Origin: Valencia hispanica
Lineage: Eukaryota; Chordata; Actinopteri; Cyprinodontiformes; Valenciidae
Direction of reading: 5' to 3'
Length of the DNA: 64,000 bases
Assembly (NCBI GenBank): GCA_963556495.2
Contig: OY747712.1
Coordinates: 54,751,069 to 54,815,068 of the forward strand
The notes under the pieces were generated by a model. The model made no database searches, was not told the origin of the DNA, and was given only the letters and a program-made list of their open reading frames with translations. The translations under genes and the position numbers were made by a program. Below are positions 11,968 to 22,756 of the stretch, piece after piece (the first letter of the stretch is position 1; each line of letters opens with the position of its first letter).

Positions 11968-12382
11968 GTTAAAGAGCAACTCCTCCTTTAGAGTTTACTC
12001 CACTAACATTTCCAGTTTGAAAAATGCAGCAAAAGGAGGCGTGGGAAGTGGGTGGGGTGGGTTCAACCTTTGCTTGCTATTCCAACTCGCTATGTACACG
12101 TGGCTGAGACTTGGTTGCTTTTATACCCCACAGCGGCAGGATGGCTGACGTCAGCCATCACCGCTGAGCGAATAGCAATGCCCCATTCAAATTCTAGTGC
12201 AGTGTAGAGTTTTAACCTGAAGATGGGACCACACTGACAGCTTTAAGTAGAAAGTTTATATTTTTACTAAAATGTACCAACATACCAGAAATAATGACCA
12301 GACATGTAGACAGCACTATTAGACACTCATGTATACAGTTTATCAACAAAAAATGTTGATTTGGGGATGAGTTGGTCTTTAA
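11968..12382. mobile_element. MITE with GTTAAAGAGCAACTC terminal inverted repeats
   Basis: The left end GTTAAAGAGCAACTC and the right end GAGTTGGTCTTTAAG are inverted copies with one internal mismatch. The right third matches 7685-7780. No protein is encoded; the frame at 11954-12148 crosses the left end and is not supported. Confidence 0.7.
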
Positions 12383-12385
12383 GAG

Positions 12386-12880
12386 ACCACCTGGTCTGGG
12401 ATAATCGAATGGGATGATGGTCTCGGTGGCTGAACATTCCCCATGTCCTGTTATCAACTTTTTACTTTCTTTAATATAGAAAGTACTCAGATATTCTGTT
12501 CTTTCTGTGTCTCTGCTCTGTCTTCTCAAACCCCCAGATGGTCGAGCAGATCGTCGCTTGTACCGAACCTGGTTCTGCTGGAGGTTTCTTCTTATTAAAG
12601 GGGAGTTTTTCCTCTACACTGACGCTACATGCTTGCTCAGTATGAGGGATTGCTGTGGTTGGAAGTCTGCATCAACCGGACGCAACTGTCAGTCAATGAC
12701 TTGATGCAATCTGCTGGGATTCCTTACATAGGAAACTAACTAAAACTTTAAACTAGTTGGAATGTTTGTATGATTGTATTGAAATGAATTTTCTTGTAAA
12801 TTGCCTTGAGATGACATCTGTTGTGAATCAGTGCTTTATAAATAAACTGAATCGAATTGAACTGAATTAAGAGTAAATAC
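12386..12880 (+). repeat. LINE family D 3' UTR fragment
   Basis: Matches the 3' UTR of the LINE at 51839-53215: TCCTGTTATCAACTTTTTAC, then CATGCTTGCTCAGTATGAGG, then CCTTGAGATGACATCTGTTG and a CTGAATCGAATTGAACTGAA tail. No ORF part is retained, so this is a strongly 5'-truncated copy. Confidence 0.85.
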
Positions 12881-13235
12881 AATCATTCTCCAGTTTTTCA
12901 GCACAGTAATGCTGGTAGTCCTCAAACATGGGCACCAGTGCAAACTCTGACGTAAACATCAAAACAATTTATAGTCCTTTTTGTAGAAGCAGCAACAGAA
13001 ATATAAAATCAGGTGAGAATTCAACCACTGTAAAACTGGGTGTTCAGCCTGTAAACTTTTGCCAACATCTTTTGTCCGCCAAGCTCCATCAGGACTTTCT
13101 GAATGATCTCAAGAGTGTACTGCAGATTTTTGGGATATTTAGGTTAAGTGCATATATGAGTCCAGACATATCAAAAATGAAACAAATGAGGAAAACTAAA
13201 AGAGTGCAGACATCTATGGAGGAATGTCTTTGCCA
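12881..13235. other. Unassigned stretch with an unrecognised open frame
   Basis: A 104-codon plus-strand frame (12928-13242) shows no motif, no coding bias I can judge and no neighbour that supports it. I leave it uncalled. Confidence 0.4.
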
Positions 13236-14870
13236 AAATTGACAATAAATACATTAATAAATGAGTAAATAAAACTTAAAATAAATAGATGAATAAATAA
13301 GGTAATAAAATAAAAATATTTGGAAATAAATAATTGAATGTGTCATAATTATTTATTCTCACATTTACTTATGGAATATATTTTTACTTTTCCTAACTGT
13401 ATTTCTCCCTTAAGCGTACTCTAATTAGGGTGGCGTTTCTAAAACTGGCCAAAAGCCTGATTCGTCAGCTCAGAGATTCATGAAATCCTCAGGAAACTCT
13501 CTGTCCTGCTGTGTCTCAAGGTGAATTGTTTAGCTTTGGTAGATTCTGAGAGCTAAAGGCTTCCCATCAGCTGTTAGTTGGTGCACTTAAGCAAATTATT
13601 GTATCACCGAGTGGGGAAATCAATATAAATCATGGACAGGTGGTTGTGAACCATTGTCAAAAACTTCAGATGAAACACGAAGGCGGGCTGAGCCCTCTGT
13701 TGCGAGGTCCTAGTCTCTAGCTTTGTGCTATCTTCCAGCCTAGTGGGCCCTCCTGACCAGGTGGGTTAGCCTTCCCTTGGTAACCATGCACCACTGCCCT
13801 TCGGCCTCTGAAGCGCCTTCGCTTTTGCCTGTCATTCACAGTACATCTCTCTGTCAGGGATGGGTCTGGTAACTTTCCAGTATTTCCTGACGGTGAGATA
13901 TCAGCATGGTGTTGAGATTCTGTATCTGTGTGCTGGTGGGTGGCTGTGTTCTTTTCCTACCTTCCCTGTAGGGCGTGGCAGTCAGCAGGTGCTCCTGTTG
14001 TCCCTCATCAACCTCCAGCTCAAAAGGGGAGCGGTTCCTGCATGCTGGTGCCAGTTGCTTCTCGCCTCAAGCGTGACCCTTCCTGAACCGGGGAACTACT
14101 TACCGGTTCCCTCCGAGCTGAGACTTTCCCTCCTCCGGATCCATGACTGATCAGCCTCTGCACTACTCCCCATCTGGTGGTCCTCATCTGGTGGTCCTCA
14201 TCTGCTCACCTGCCGGCCTGTCACTTTTCCTCTGCTCGCCTGTCCTCACACCAGCTCCTACAAATAGGAAAAGAGACTCTTACCTTACTCAGAGGTGAAA
14301 CCGGACAATCGACTACCCACATTCACTTCCAGCCGACCGCAGATCACAAAACCCAATCTACGTCCTCCAAGTTCTCTTCCTCCTGGACTTCCAGTAAGAA
14401 CATTCTCTTCTTAATTATCTCATTTTCTACTTACCCCGCCGTTAACCATCCACCTTTCCTCTCTAACAGTTCGCTCCGGTTTTTCCAGTTCCTGATCACT
14501 CCTGAGACGTCGTCCTGAGTGTATATAAATAAATTCACATTTAAGATTAAGCTACTCCTTGTTGTCCTACTCTGTTTGTGTGCTGATTGAGTCTAGGCAA
14601 ACCATTCATGTCACATGGTCCAGCTGGACTGACCAATCAGGCATCAAACCACTGTTAGAAATGCATTATTCATTAGAATTAGACACTTTACGGGAAAATA
14701 GAATGAGTAAAAGTAAAAAATTATATTGAAAAAGTAAATATGGAAAGAAATTAATTTAATTAAACATGCAAATAATTATGAAATATATATTTTCAAATAT
14801 ATATGATTTATTTAATTACTTAGACATTTATTTAAACTTTTATTTATTTATTGTCAATTACAGTCTCTTT
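13236..14870. mobile_element. AT-rich element with inverted ends
   Basis: The left end TTGACAATAAATACATTAAT and the right end TTTATTTATTTATTGTCAA are inverted copies, and both flanks continue as AT-rich ATTTAAT/AAATAAAT strings (13240-13400 and 14690-14870). Central sequence 13440-14600 is GC-richer and looks like another insertion. Boundaries are approximate. Confidence 0.45.
13853..14615 (+). repeat. Possible solo LTR remnant inside the AT-rich element
   Basis: Begins TGTCAGGGATGGGTC and ends near TTCATGTCACA, with an AATAAA-type signal at 14527-14533 close to the 3' side, the layout of a fish gypsy LTR. No matching target duplication is visible and no second copy is present. A 14-bp unit GGTGGTCCTCATCT is repeated in tandem at 14175-14202. 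Confidence 0.3.
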
Positions 14871-14899
14871 ACTTCCTGAGATACTGGGCAATTTACTGG

Positions 14900-15630
14900 A
14901 TTCCAAAATTTCTTTGCTTAGACTGATGTTATTCAGTTTAATTAAAGGGGGGGTGGCACGTTCTTCTTATGCAGAAAGTGCAATTCTGAGGTACAGTACA
15001 TCAATAATTTTACCCGAAATAGATCTGTAAGTTCAATAAATTATTTATATTACCTATTTGAAATTTTGCACTCACAGCATGTCCGCGCTGAACGCCTTGA
15101 AATTAGCTGCATGTCTCTTTAGGAGTCTCGGACAGGCCCCCTTCAACACGCTGCCGTCAACGTCATCACAACATTCTCCAGTCGCATGGGGACGAAGCAT
15201 TACAGTACTGTAGTATCGGTGCGCCGGACTTTTGGAAGACAGGCATATCTTTCGGTTTACTATGGCCACGCAGGACATGGTACATATGCATTTGATCCCT
15301 TCTCTGACCCTGAAAGTGAAATATTGGATGAACCGGAGCGCGTTCAGCTGCTCGTTCAAGAGCTACTACTTTCCACAGGTGCTACCTGATAGCTGCTGAC
15401 GACGCTCTGCTTTAGTGCTCTGGGAGCAGGGGAGGGAAAGCTGTGGAGAGACGTGGGTGGTAATAAAAATGTTGGGGCGTTGCTGGGAGGATAGGGCATT
15501 CCTAGGAGGACCCTGGCGTTCAGTGCTCAACATGGCGGCCGGGAGAGTTTATAGATATTACTCAAACATACATAAATTAACCTAGGAAACACTTTAGGCA
15601 TTTTTTAAGGAGGGAATGGCATAACTGCGC
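14900..15630. other. Unassigned stretch before LINE A
   Basis: Holds a 67-codon plus frame (15186-15389) and an overlapping minus frame, neither recognised securely. A GC-rich patch with AACATGGCGGCCGGGAG near 15530 could be a LINE or gene leader. Nothing is called. Confidence 0.35.
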
Positions 15631-15830
15631 ACAAAGGTTTATCTTTGTGCGTCAGCATCTGTCAGCCCCGCCAAGACCGGCTCCCTATCAAGCACGGTTT
15701 TTAACTGGTTTTAAACCTTTTTAAAGACTGGTTTTAACGGATTTTTAACACCACTGACTTATTAATAATCTGGACGTTTTTTACCGGATCATTTTAATCG
15801 GTGGGAAGCGCGGACTACTTCTCCCCCACC

Positions 15831-17102
15831 ATGTCTCCACTCACCTGCAGTCCTGGGTGTGATGACTGCGCAAAACTTAGCCAGATGGTTCTGGAGCTGG
15901 AGCAGAGGATCTCAACACTCCACCAAATCAAGGACCATGAGCGCGACATGGACATCATCTTCGGCCGGACTTTCGCCGCCGCCAGCAGTGCACAGCTGGC
16001 GAACACCATTCCCTGCCAGCCCGGCGAAGCTGTGGAGGGAGGATCCATCGCTGGGCCTCCATGCGGACTCGGTGTGCTAAACGCCCGCGTCACATCTGCA
16101 GCAGAGAAGGACCGCTGGTTCCAGCAGGGGGCTGAACCAAAAGCCCCCATCAGCTCCACTCCGGTGCTCCAGGGTGCCTGGTTAACGGTTGGGCCCGGCC
16201 GCGGTGGAGGCGCTTGGAGCAGCCGCCACCACTCTCCTCCAACCTGCCTGCCTCTATCAAACCGTTTCAGCGCCCTGGATGCGGCTTCCCCTCCTCTGAC
16301 GTAGCTCCGTAGGAGCGCCGCCTAATCTCTCCCAGCAGCCAGAGCAACAGCCGGACTCCCGCAGCCCTCCATGTCGCGCCAAACCCCGGGCTGCAGCTAG
16401 AACTCACCAAGGAGTGCTCCACTTCACCCCGAACCCACGGAACGAGCCCTCGGCGCCGATTAAACATCGCTGCAGTCCTGGGGAAGCTTCTCCACCTGCC
16501 ATGCAGCAAGTCCTGGATGGTGAGCGATCCTCTGCCCAGCGCAAACATCCGCCTGCAGACCCGCCGCCCACCACACTCATCATCGGGGACTCTATCATCA
16601 GAAACGTGAGGATGAGAGGAGCCCTCACACTGTTTCCCTTGAGCCACTGTCACAGACATTACCGAACAGATCCTGCAGCTCATTGATCATCACAAATCTG
16701 TGAGTAAAGTTGTGATTCACGCTGGCACCAACGACGTTTATAAACAACAGTCTGAGCTCCTGAAGCGTGATTTTATTCACCTTTTTAATCTTTTAGAAAA
16801 CACACGTCTCTGTTTTTATTTCTGGCCCCACTCCCACTGTCGGCAGAGGAATTGGCCATTTTAGCAGACTTTTATCCCTTAATACTTGGCTCTCCTCCAT
16901 CACCGCTGTTCACAATATTGGTTTTATAGACAATTTTAAAATTTTTGGGGGCAGGAAGCACCTGTTTGGACCAGATGGGCTCCATCTAAATAGACAAGGC
17001 ACTTGTACACTGGCATTGAGCCTGGCATGTCCACGCCCCCCCCTGTCAACTACACTGGCCACAGCTGCCCCTGCCCTCTCTGATTCCTCCGTCACATCCT
17101 GA
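15831..17102 (+). pseudogene. LINE A ORF1 (coiled coil plus SGNH esterase domain), frameshifted
   Basis: The ATG at 15831 starts MSPLTCSPGCDDCAKLSQMV, followed by a leucine-patterned coiled-coil stretch. After frame breaks, an SGNH-hydrolase domain appears: TLIIGDSII (nucleophile block, about 16575), VVIHAGTND (about 16710) and PDGLHLNRQGT (Asp-x-x-His block, about 16970). Esterase-type ORF1 proteins are known in L2/CR1-group LINEs, where they bind element RNA. At least three frame changes (near 16300, 16640 and 16800) prevent a whole protein. The C-terminus ends at TGA 17101. Confidence 0.8.
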
Positions 17103-17323
17103 TGTGCAAATGGTCCCTGCTCCTACAAACTCACCCCTGATTTTAACAGTAACTCAAATACTGGACTTGGACCTTGTTCTGCCTCATTCATACCTCTTAT
17201 TATCAGCAGAGAGCGGACTAAAAATTATAATCCCAACAAATGCAACCCAAATAATCTCAAAAAGTTGCCAAAAGCCCCACTCTCAGTAAGTCATACAGTC
17301 ACTCCATCTCCAATCACCATTAA

Positions 17324-18095
17324 TATGGCACTTTTTAATGTTCGCACTCTGCTGAACAAAACTTTTATAATAAATGATCGGATTTTAGACCATAATCTTC
17401 ATTGTTTATTTTTAACAGAAACTTGGTTGAGTGCAGATGCCCCTGTTGTTCTTACAGAGACCTCCCCACCTAATTTTAACTTCACTTATTCTACAAGGAG
17501 TAGCAAAAGGGGAGGCGGAACTGCTTTTATAAGTTCATCAACACTTTCTGCCAAACCTGTTTTACTTGACAATTTTACCACTTTTGAATATACCGAAGCT
17601 GTTTTAGCATTCCTTCGATTTTATGTGTAACTGTTTACAGGCCTCCTACAAAGACTGCACTTTTTATTCAAGAATTCTCCAAGTTTTTATCAATTCTGCA
17701 TAACTCCTTTGAAAGGATCATTTTAGCTGGTGATTTTAATCTATACGTGGATAACCTTTTAGACTCTTTTTCAACAGATTTTTAAAACATCTTGAGTTAC
17801 ATGGATTTTACCCAGCATGTCACACAGCCAACTCACAGCAGAGGACACATTCTGGACTTGGTCATCACGTATGGCCTGTCCATCAGCGTTGTTGACTTGG
17901 CTGTCTCTGACCACTACTGTGTGTTTTTTAACATCACCAGTTTTATTAAGCGGGAGACCTCTGTGAGAACTGTAATGAAGCGCCATCTAACCCCTGAAGG
18001 TGGCTGCTGGTTTTCTTGAAGCTTTTAAAAAGACTCCTCTTATTAATTTAGCCACCCCCTCTGATTCTTTCAATGAGTTTAACAGCAGACTTCGA
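17324..18095 (+). pseudogene. LINE A ORF2 5' part (AP endonuclease), interrupted
   Basis: MALFNVRTLLNKTF, FLTETWLS, then in shifted frames GDFNL, HILDLVITYGL and VSDHYCVFF. These are the successive blocks of an apurinic-type endonuclease that nicks the target DNA. Frame breaks lie near 17625 and 17780. The sequence stops near 18095 where LINE B begins, and resumes after 22755. Confidence 0.82.
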
Positions 18096-18301
18096 TTGTC
18101 CTTTTACCTTGCTGCCTGTCTGCTGAAGGAGGAGCAGCTGCTCTCTGTCTCTCTCCAGATCCGTTCACTTTATTTTCTTTTCTGTTTGCTTTTCTTGTTT
18201 TCTTTCTTAACCTTTTCTTAGTTACTTTATTTTCCCAGCCCCTGGAGTTACTGTATTGGACCAGATCTCTTCTTGGATTACTTTTCTATGGACTTATCAA
18301 C

Positions 18302-19600
18302 ATGGCTTTTTGCTCAGCTGAGGATTTTGAAAAACTGCTCCACAGAATTGAGGGCATTGAAACGAAGCTACGTCGTCTGGAAATTAATTTTGATCTCCAC
18401 GCTGATTATGCAAACGACACAACTTTACCTTTGAATACAAACAGCCCGGTGTTATGTCGGTCTAACCGTGTCACAGAGACTCCCTACAGGCGTCTGAGCG
18501 GCAGAACTCCGCACTATAATGAAAACTGGCCAGCTTTAAAACGCATGAAATCAACCCCAGCCCGTTCTCCGAGGAAGAAAACACAAAAGAAACTCAGACA
18601 CAGAGAAACCTCTGAACCCAGAACTGCCGCTTCTGCTAAAAGTAAACAAAAGAGGTTTCAGCCAAAAACAAGAGATATTTCTCCACCTGGAATCCCGCTG
18701 AAAAATAGATTCGCAGCCTTGAGTTCCCCGAAAGATGACGCAGCCCCCAGGACCAGTCAAAGCCACCAGGAGAAACCCAGCCGCATCAAACGGACACATA
18801 AAGTAAGAGCCCCCCCAGCAAAGACTGTTATCATACAAGACGGATCAATTAATGAAATTGAGGCTTTTTGTAGCAAGAATACCAAAGTTTATAGCTGCTA
18901 CAAAAATACAGTGAGAGAAATATCAGAAAAAATCCCTAAAATCTTGGACCAACATCCTGCTTTGGAAAAGCTTGTCATTCACGCTGGATCAGCAGATATC
19001 GCGATGAGACAATCAGAGATTCTGAAGAGAGACTTTTCTGATCTCCTACAGAGACTTGATGGACTTAACATAAACATCCTCATCAGCGGACCAGTCCCTG
19101 AAGGGAATGATGAAAGATTTAGCAGACTCCGCATGCTCCATAAATGGTTGAAGAAACAATCAGCTGAGAAGTCGTTCACATTTATTAATAATTTAAAAGT
19201 ATTTGGAAGTGCTAATCATCTGTTCAAAGCAGGCCGTTATCTTAACAAGGCCGGAGTAAGGCTCTTAGCAGCAAACATTTTTTCTTATCAAAATCAGAAA
19301 GCAAAACACTTGCTCCCAAAAGCTGACCTTGAGGCGCCCATGGATATCAGAGAACAAAAACAGCAAGTCTGGATGACACCACAGGACCGAACAGATAAAC
19401 AACAATCAGAGATCAAGTCTTCATCTTCCTGTGACTCAGCCACATCAAATGAGTCTCCATTTAGAAACTTTACAGACAGACTGAATGAGCAAATCAAATT
19501 TGGGATACAATTAACACCTAAACTTAGACTACACCAAATGCCTGGGACTAGTGTCAATAAGCCTGGGAGCTTCCCCCCACTGATTATTACAGATATCTGA
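18302..19600 (+). CDS. LINE B ORF1 protein (coiled coil plus degenerate SGNH domain)
   Basis: An open 432-codon frame. Residues 8-35 form a heptad-patterned coiled coil (LLHRIEGIETKLRRLEI). A basic, low-complexity region follows (about 70-165, rich in Lys/Arg/Pro), suited to RNA binding. From about 178 an SGNH-like domain is recognisable by KLVIHAGSADIAMRQSEILK, ILISGPVPEG and FINNLKVFGSANHLFKAG. The catalytic blocks are changed: IIQDGSI replaces IIGDSII, GSAD replaces GTND, and RYLN replaces the Asp-x-x-His block. It probably binds element RNA without esterase activity. The ATG at 18302 is the first in frame. Confidence 0.82.
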   Translation: MAFCSAEDFEKLLHRIEGIETKLRRLEINFDLHADYANDTTLPLNTNSPVLCRSNRVTETPYRRLSGRTPHYNENWPALKRMKSTPARSPRKKTQKKLRHRETSEPRTAASAKSKQKRFQPKTRDISPPGIPLKNRFAALSSPKDDAAPRTSQSHQEKPSRIKRTHKVRAPPAKTVIIQDGSINEIEAFCSKNTKVYSCYKNTVREISEKIPKILDQHPALEKLVIHAGSADIAMRQSEILKRDFSDLLQRLDGLNINILISGPVPEGNDERFSRLRMLHKWLKKQSAEKSFTFINNLKVFGSANHLFKAGRYLNKAGVRLLAANIFSYQNQKAKHLLPKADLEAPMDIREQKQQVWMTPQDRTDKQQSEIKSSSSCDSATSNESPFRNFTDRLNEQIKFGIQLTPKLRLHQMPGTSVNKPGSFPPLIITDI

Positions 19601-19603
19601 TAT

Positions 19604-22555
19604 TTGAGGGAACCGGGCAATAAATCCACCCCTACCGTCTCCCAGAATTCACCCGGCACCCCTGAGGCTATATCAGTGATTATCAGCAGCAGGAAACATA
19701 AACCGTTAACCACACGCTCTCATATTAAACAAAATCTCAAATTGATAACCTGTCAGAAGGTTCAGCTGCCCATCATCACAATACTTAAGTTAGCTTTATT
19801 AAACATTAGATCTCTATCCGGGAAGTCTTTTCTTATCAATGACTTCATCACTGAGCATAATTTACACGCCCTTTTTTTATCAGAAACTTGGCTAGATGAA
19901 AATAACGAAACAACTTCATTAATAGAATCTAGTCCTCCAAATTATAATTTCTTAAGCGAGAACAGAAAACACAAACGAGGTGGTGGTGTAGCCACCATCT
20001 TTCACAACTCAATGAACTTTAAAAAGGTAACTCTGGGCACGTTTGATTCTTTTGAATACCTAGCCACCCAGATAAACGAGCCTAACAAAGCTTTATTTCT
20101 AAGTTTATATAAACCACCAAAACTTAACTCTAACTTCTTTAATGATTTCAATGACCTTCTTTCTGTAATATGTATCGACTATGACCAACTAATCATCGTG
20201 GGGGACTTTAACATCCATACCGACAACCCCCAAGATAGACAAGCAAAAACGTTAGATGATACTCTCCACAACTTCGGACTGATCCAGCATGTCAAACAAC
20301 CAACACACAATACAGGACACACTCTGGACTTAATTATCAGCAAAGGTTTAAATATTTCTGACATCTCTGTAATTAATATTGCATTATCTGACCATTTCTG
20401 TATTTTCTTTGAAAGTACCATCTCTGCTAAATTATCCAGCCACAGTAAGACCACTATAAAAAAGCGTTTTCTAGGGGACAGTTCAGTAGAAACCTTTAAA
20501 CGTATTTATCCTTCCACCACATCCCCCTCATCTCCCAACTCAAACTCAGTAAATAAATTGGTAGATAATTTCCTTGCGAAAATCTCAGACATCATTGATT
20601 CCATTGCTCCAACTAAAGTGAAAGTAGTCTCAGGTAGAAAGAAGTCTCCGTGGACAAGTAATCCACTGGTACATAGTGAAAAAAGAGAGTGTCGACGAGC
20701 CGAGAGAAAATGGCGGAAAACTCGACTCCAGGTTCACTGTGAGATCTACAAAGAGAGACTGAATAGATATCAGCTAACTATAAAAGATGCTAGGGAATCG
20801 TTCTTTTCTGAAATCATCAACAGAAACATTAATAATGCACGGACTCTATTTGCAAGGGTTACTGAACTAAACTCTACCAGGGCCTGCAATGAATTTGCCA
20901 GCTTTTTCACTGAAAAGATTCTAACAATTAGACGGTCAATCTGTACCTCAATATCGAACCCACAACCAGTGCCATCCCCAATCAACAACAATGTAGAGAA
21001 AATGTCTGAATTCCACGAATTAAACCAGAACAGCCTTGAAAAAATCATTATCCAATTAAGCACCACCTCCTGCTGTCTTGATATCCTACCCACGGCTTTT
21101 CTAAAGAAGGTTCTTCCTGTTATTGGTTCTGATCTTGTTCAAATAGTGAACTCATCACTGCTATCAGGTGTCTTCCCTCAGGCTTAAAAAACAGCAGTTA
21201 TTAAACCACTGCTAAAGAAGAAAAATCTGGACAACACGTTAATGCAGAACTACAGGCCAATCTCTAATCTCCCATTCATCAGTAAGATTATTGAAAAAGA
21301 TGTGTTTCAGCAGTTAAATGGCTTCATAACAATGACAAACCGTTTTGATGTTTTTCAGTCTGGTTTCCGCGCTCACCACAGCACCGAGACTGTCCTCGTC
21401 AAAGTATTTAATGACATCCGCATAAATACAGACTGTGGAAGAACCACAGTGCTGGTTCTGTTGGACCTCAGTGCAGCATTTGACACTGTTGATCATGATA
21501 TTTTATTGGAACGACTGGAGAGCTGGGTCGGACTCTCTGGTACAGTACTTGGCTGGTTCGAGTCTTACCTAAAGAACAGGGACTTCTATGTTTCAATAGG
21601 AAACTTTTCATCAGAACGAACAGAAATCACATGTGGGGTGCCCCAGGGCTCCATCCTCTTATTTAATATCTACATGCTCCCACTAGGGAAGATTATAGCA
21701 ACCAATAACATTAGCTACCATAACTACGCAGATGACACTCAGCTCTACATTACAATGTTACCAGGTGACTCTGAACCCATTCAAACCCTAAATCAATGCA
21801 TTGGCCAAATAAATGGATGGATGTGCCATAACTTTCTCCAGCTGAATAGAAACAAAACTGAAGTGATTATTTTTGGACCCAAGGAGGAACGATCAAGAGT
21901 CAGCACACAGCTTCAATTAATACAGCTAGAAACTATTGATCAGGTTCGTAACCTAGGTGTAGTAATGGACTCAGACCTGAACCTCCAGGGTCACATAAAG
22001 GCAATAACAAGGTCAGCGTTCTATCACCTGAAGAACATCTCTAGGATTAAAGGACTGATTTTGCAACACGACCTAGAAAAACTCATCAACGCTTTTATCT
22101 TTAGTCGGATTGATTACTGCAACAGCATCTTCACAGGTCTGCCTAAAAAGTCAATCAGACAGCTGCAGCGGATCCAGAATGTTGCCGCTCGCGTCCTCAC
22201 TAGAACCAGGAAAGTAGAGCACATCACCCCAGTTCTAAAGTCCTTACACTGGCTCCCTGTAGCTCAGAGAATAGACTTTAAAATACTTTTACTAGTTTAT
22301 AAATCATTACATGGCTTAGCACCAAAATATGTTGAAGACCTGTTGTCATGGTACCAACCACCAAGACCACTCAGGTCCTCCAACTCTAGCCTACTAAACA
22401 TCCCTAGACTCAGAACTAAACATGGAGAAGCAGCTTTCACTTTTTATGCTCCCCTTATCTGGAACAGACTTCCTGACGAGTGTAGAGCTGGTGAAACTCT
22501 GAACTGCTTTAAATCGAGACTAAAAACCCATCTGTTTAGAATTGCCTTTGAGTAA
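19604..22555 (+). pseudogene. LINE B ORF2 (endonuclease plus reverse transcriptase), one stop codon
   Basis: A single reading frame, open except for TAA at 21185-21187 (reading PQA-stop-KTAVIKP; a one-base change from a Leu codon would explain it). Endonuclease blocks: LALLNIRSL, LSETWLDE, IIVGDFNIH, HTLDLIISKG and LSDHFCIFF. RT blocks: [40 protein letters not shown] and YADDTQLY. Nine bases coding GPL are missing after GVPQGSIL (near 21657) compared with the copy at position 1. A first ATG is not obvious right after ORF1; translation may start downstream or by reinitiation, since ORF1 stops at 19600. Confidence 0.9.
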
Positions 22556-22756
22556 ATGCTTGATGTCATATGTATGAAATGTGTTCATGCTCTCTTGCTT
22601 TTTTTTTATTTTTCTCTTGCTTTATTGTGTATCATGTGTAATGTGTGTTTCTTTTATGTGTTTCTTTTAAATCACCAAATCATGTAAAGCACCTTGAATT
22701 ACCCTGCTGTTGAAAGTGTGCTATACAAATAAAATTGCCTTGCCTTGCCTTGCCTA

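Larger units (their letters stand above)
18095..22755 (+). mobile_element. L2-type LINE, family B, full-length copy nested in LINE A
   Basis: About 4.66 kb with leader, ORF1, ORF2, 3' UTR and a TTGCC tail ending near 22755. It interrupts LINE A between endonuclease and RT regions. ORF1 is open and ORF2 has only one stop and one in-frame deletion, so insertion was recent. The 5' junction is approximate because the target repeat is not clear. Confidence 0.92.

Noticed and set aside
13853..14615. Full solo LTR with target duplication
   Set aside because: Ends look LTR-like, but no matching flanking bases were found, so it is listed only as a possible remnant.
15186..15389. 67-codon frame that vaguely recalls the region before P2X7-like zinc-binding domains of fish transposon-linked proteins
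   Set aside because: The resemblance is weak, the zinc motif is absent and an antisense frame overlaps it.
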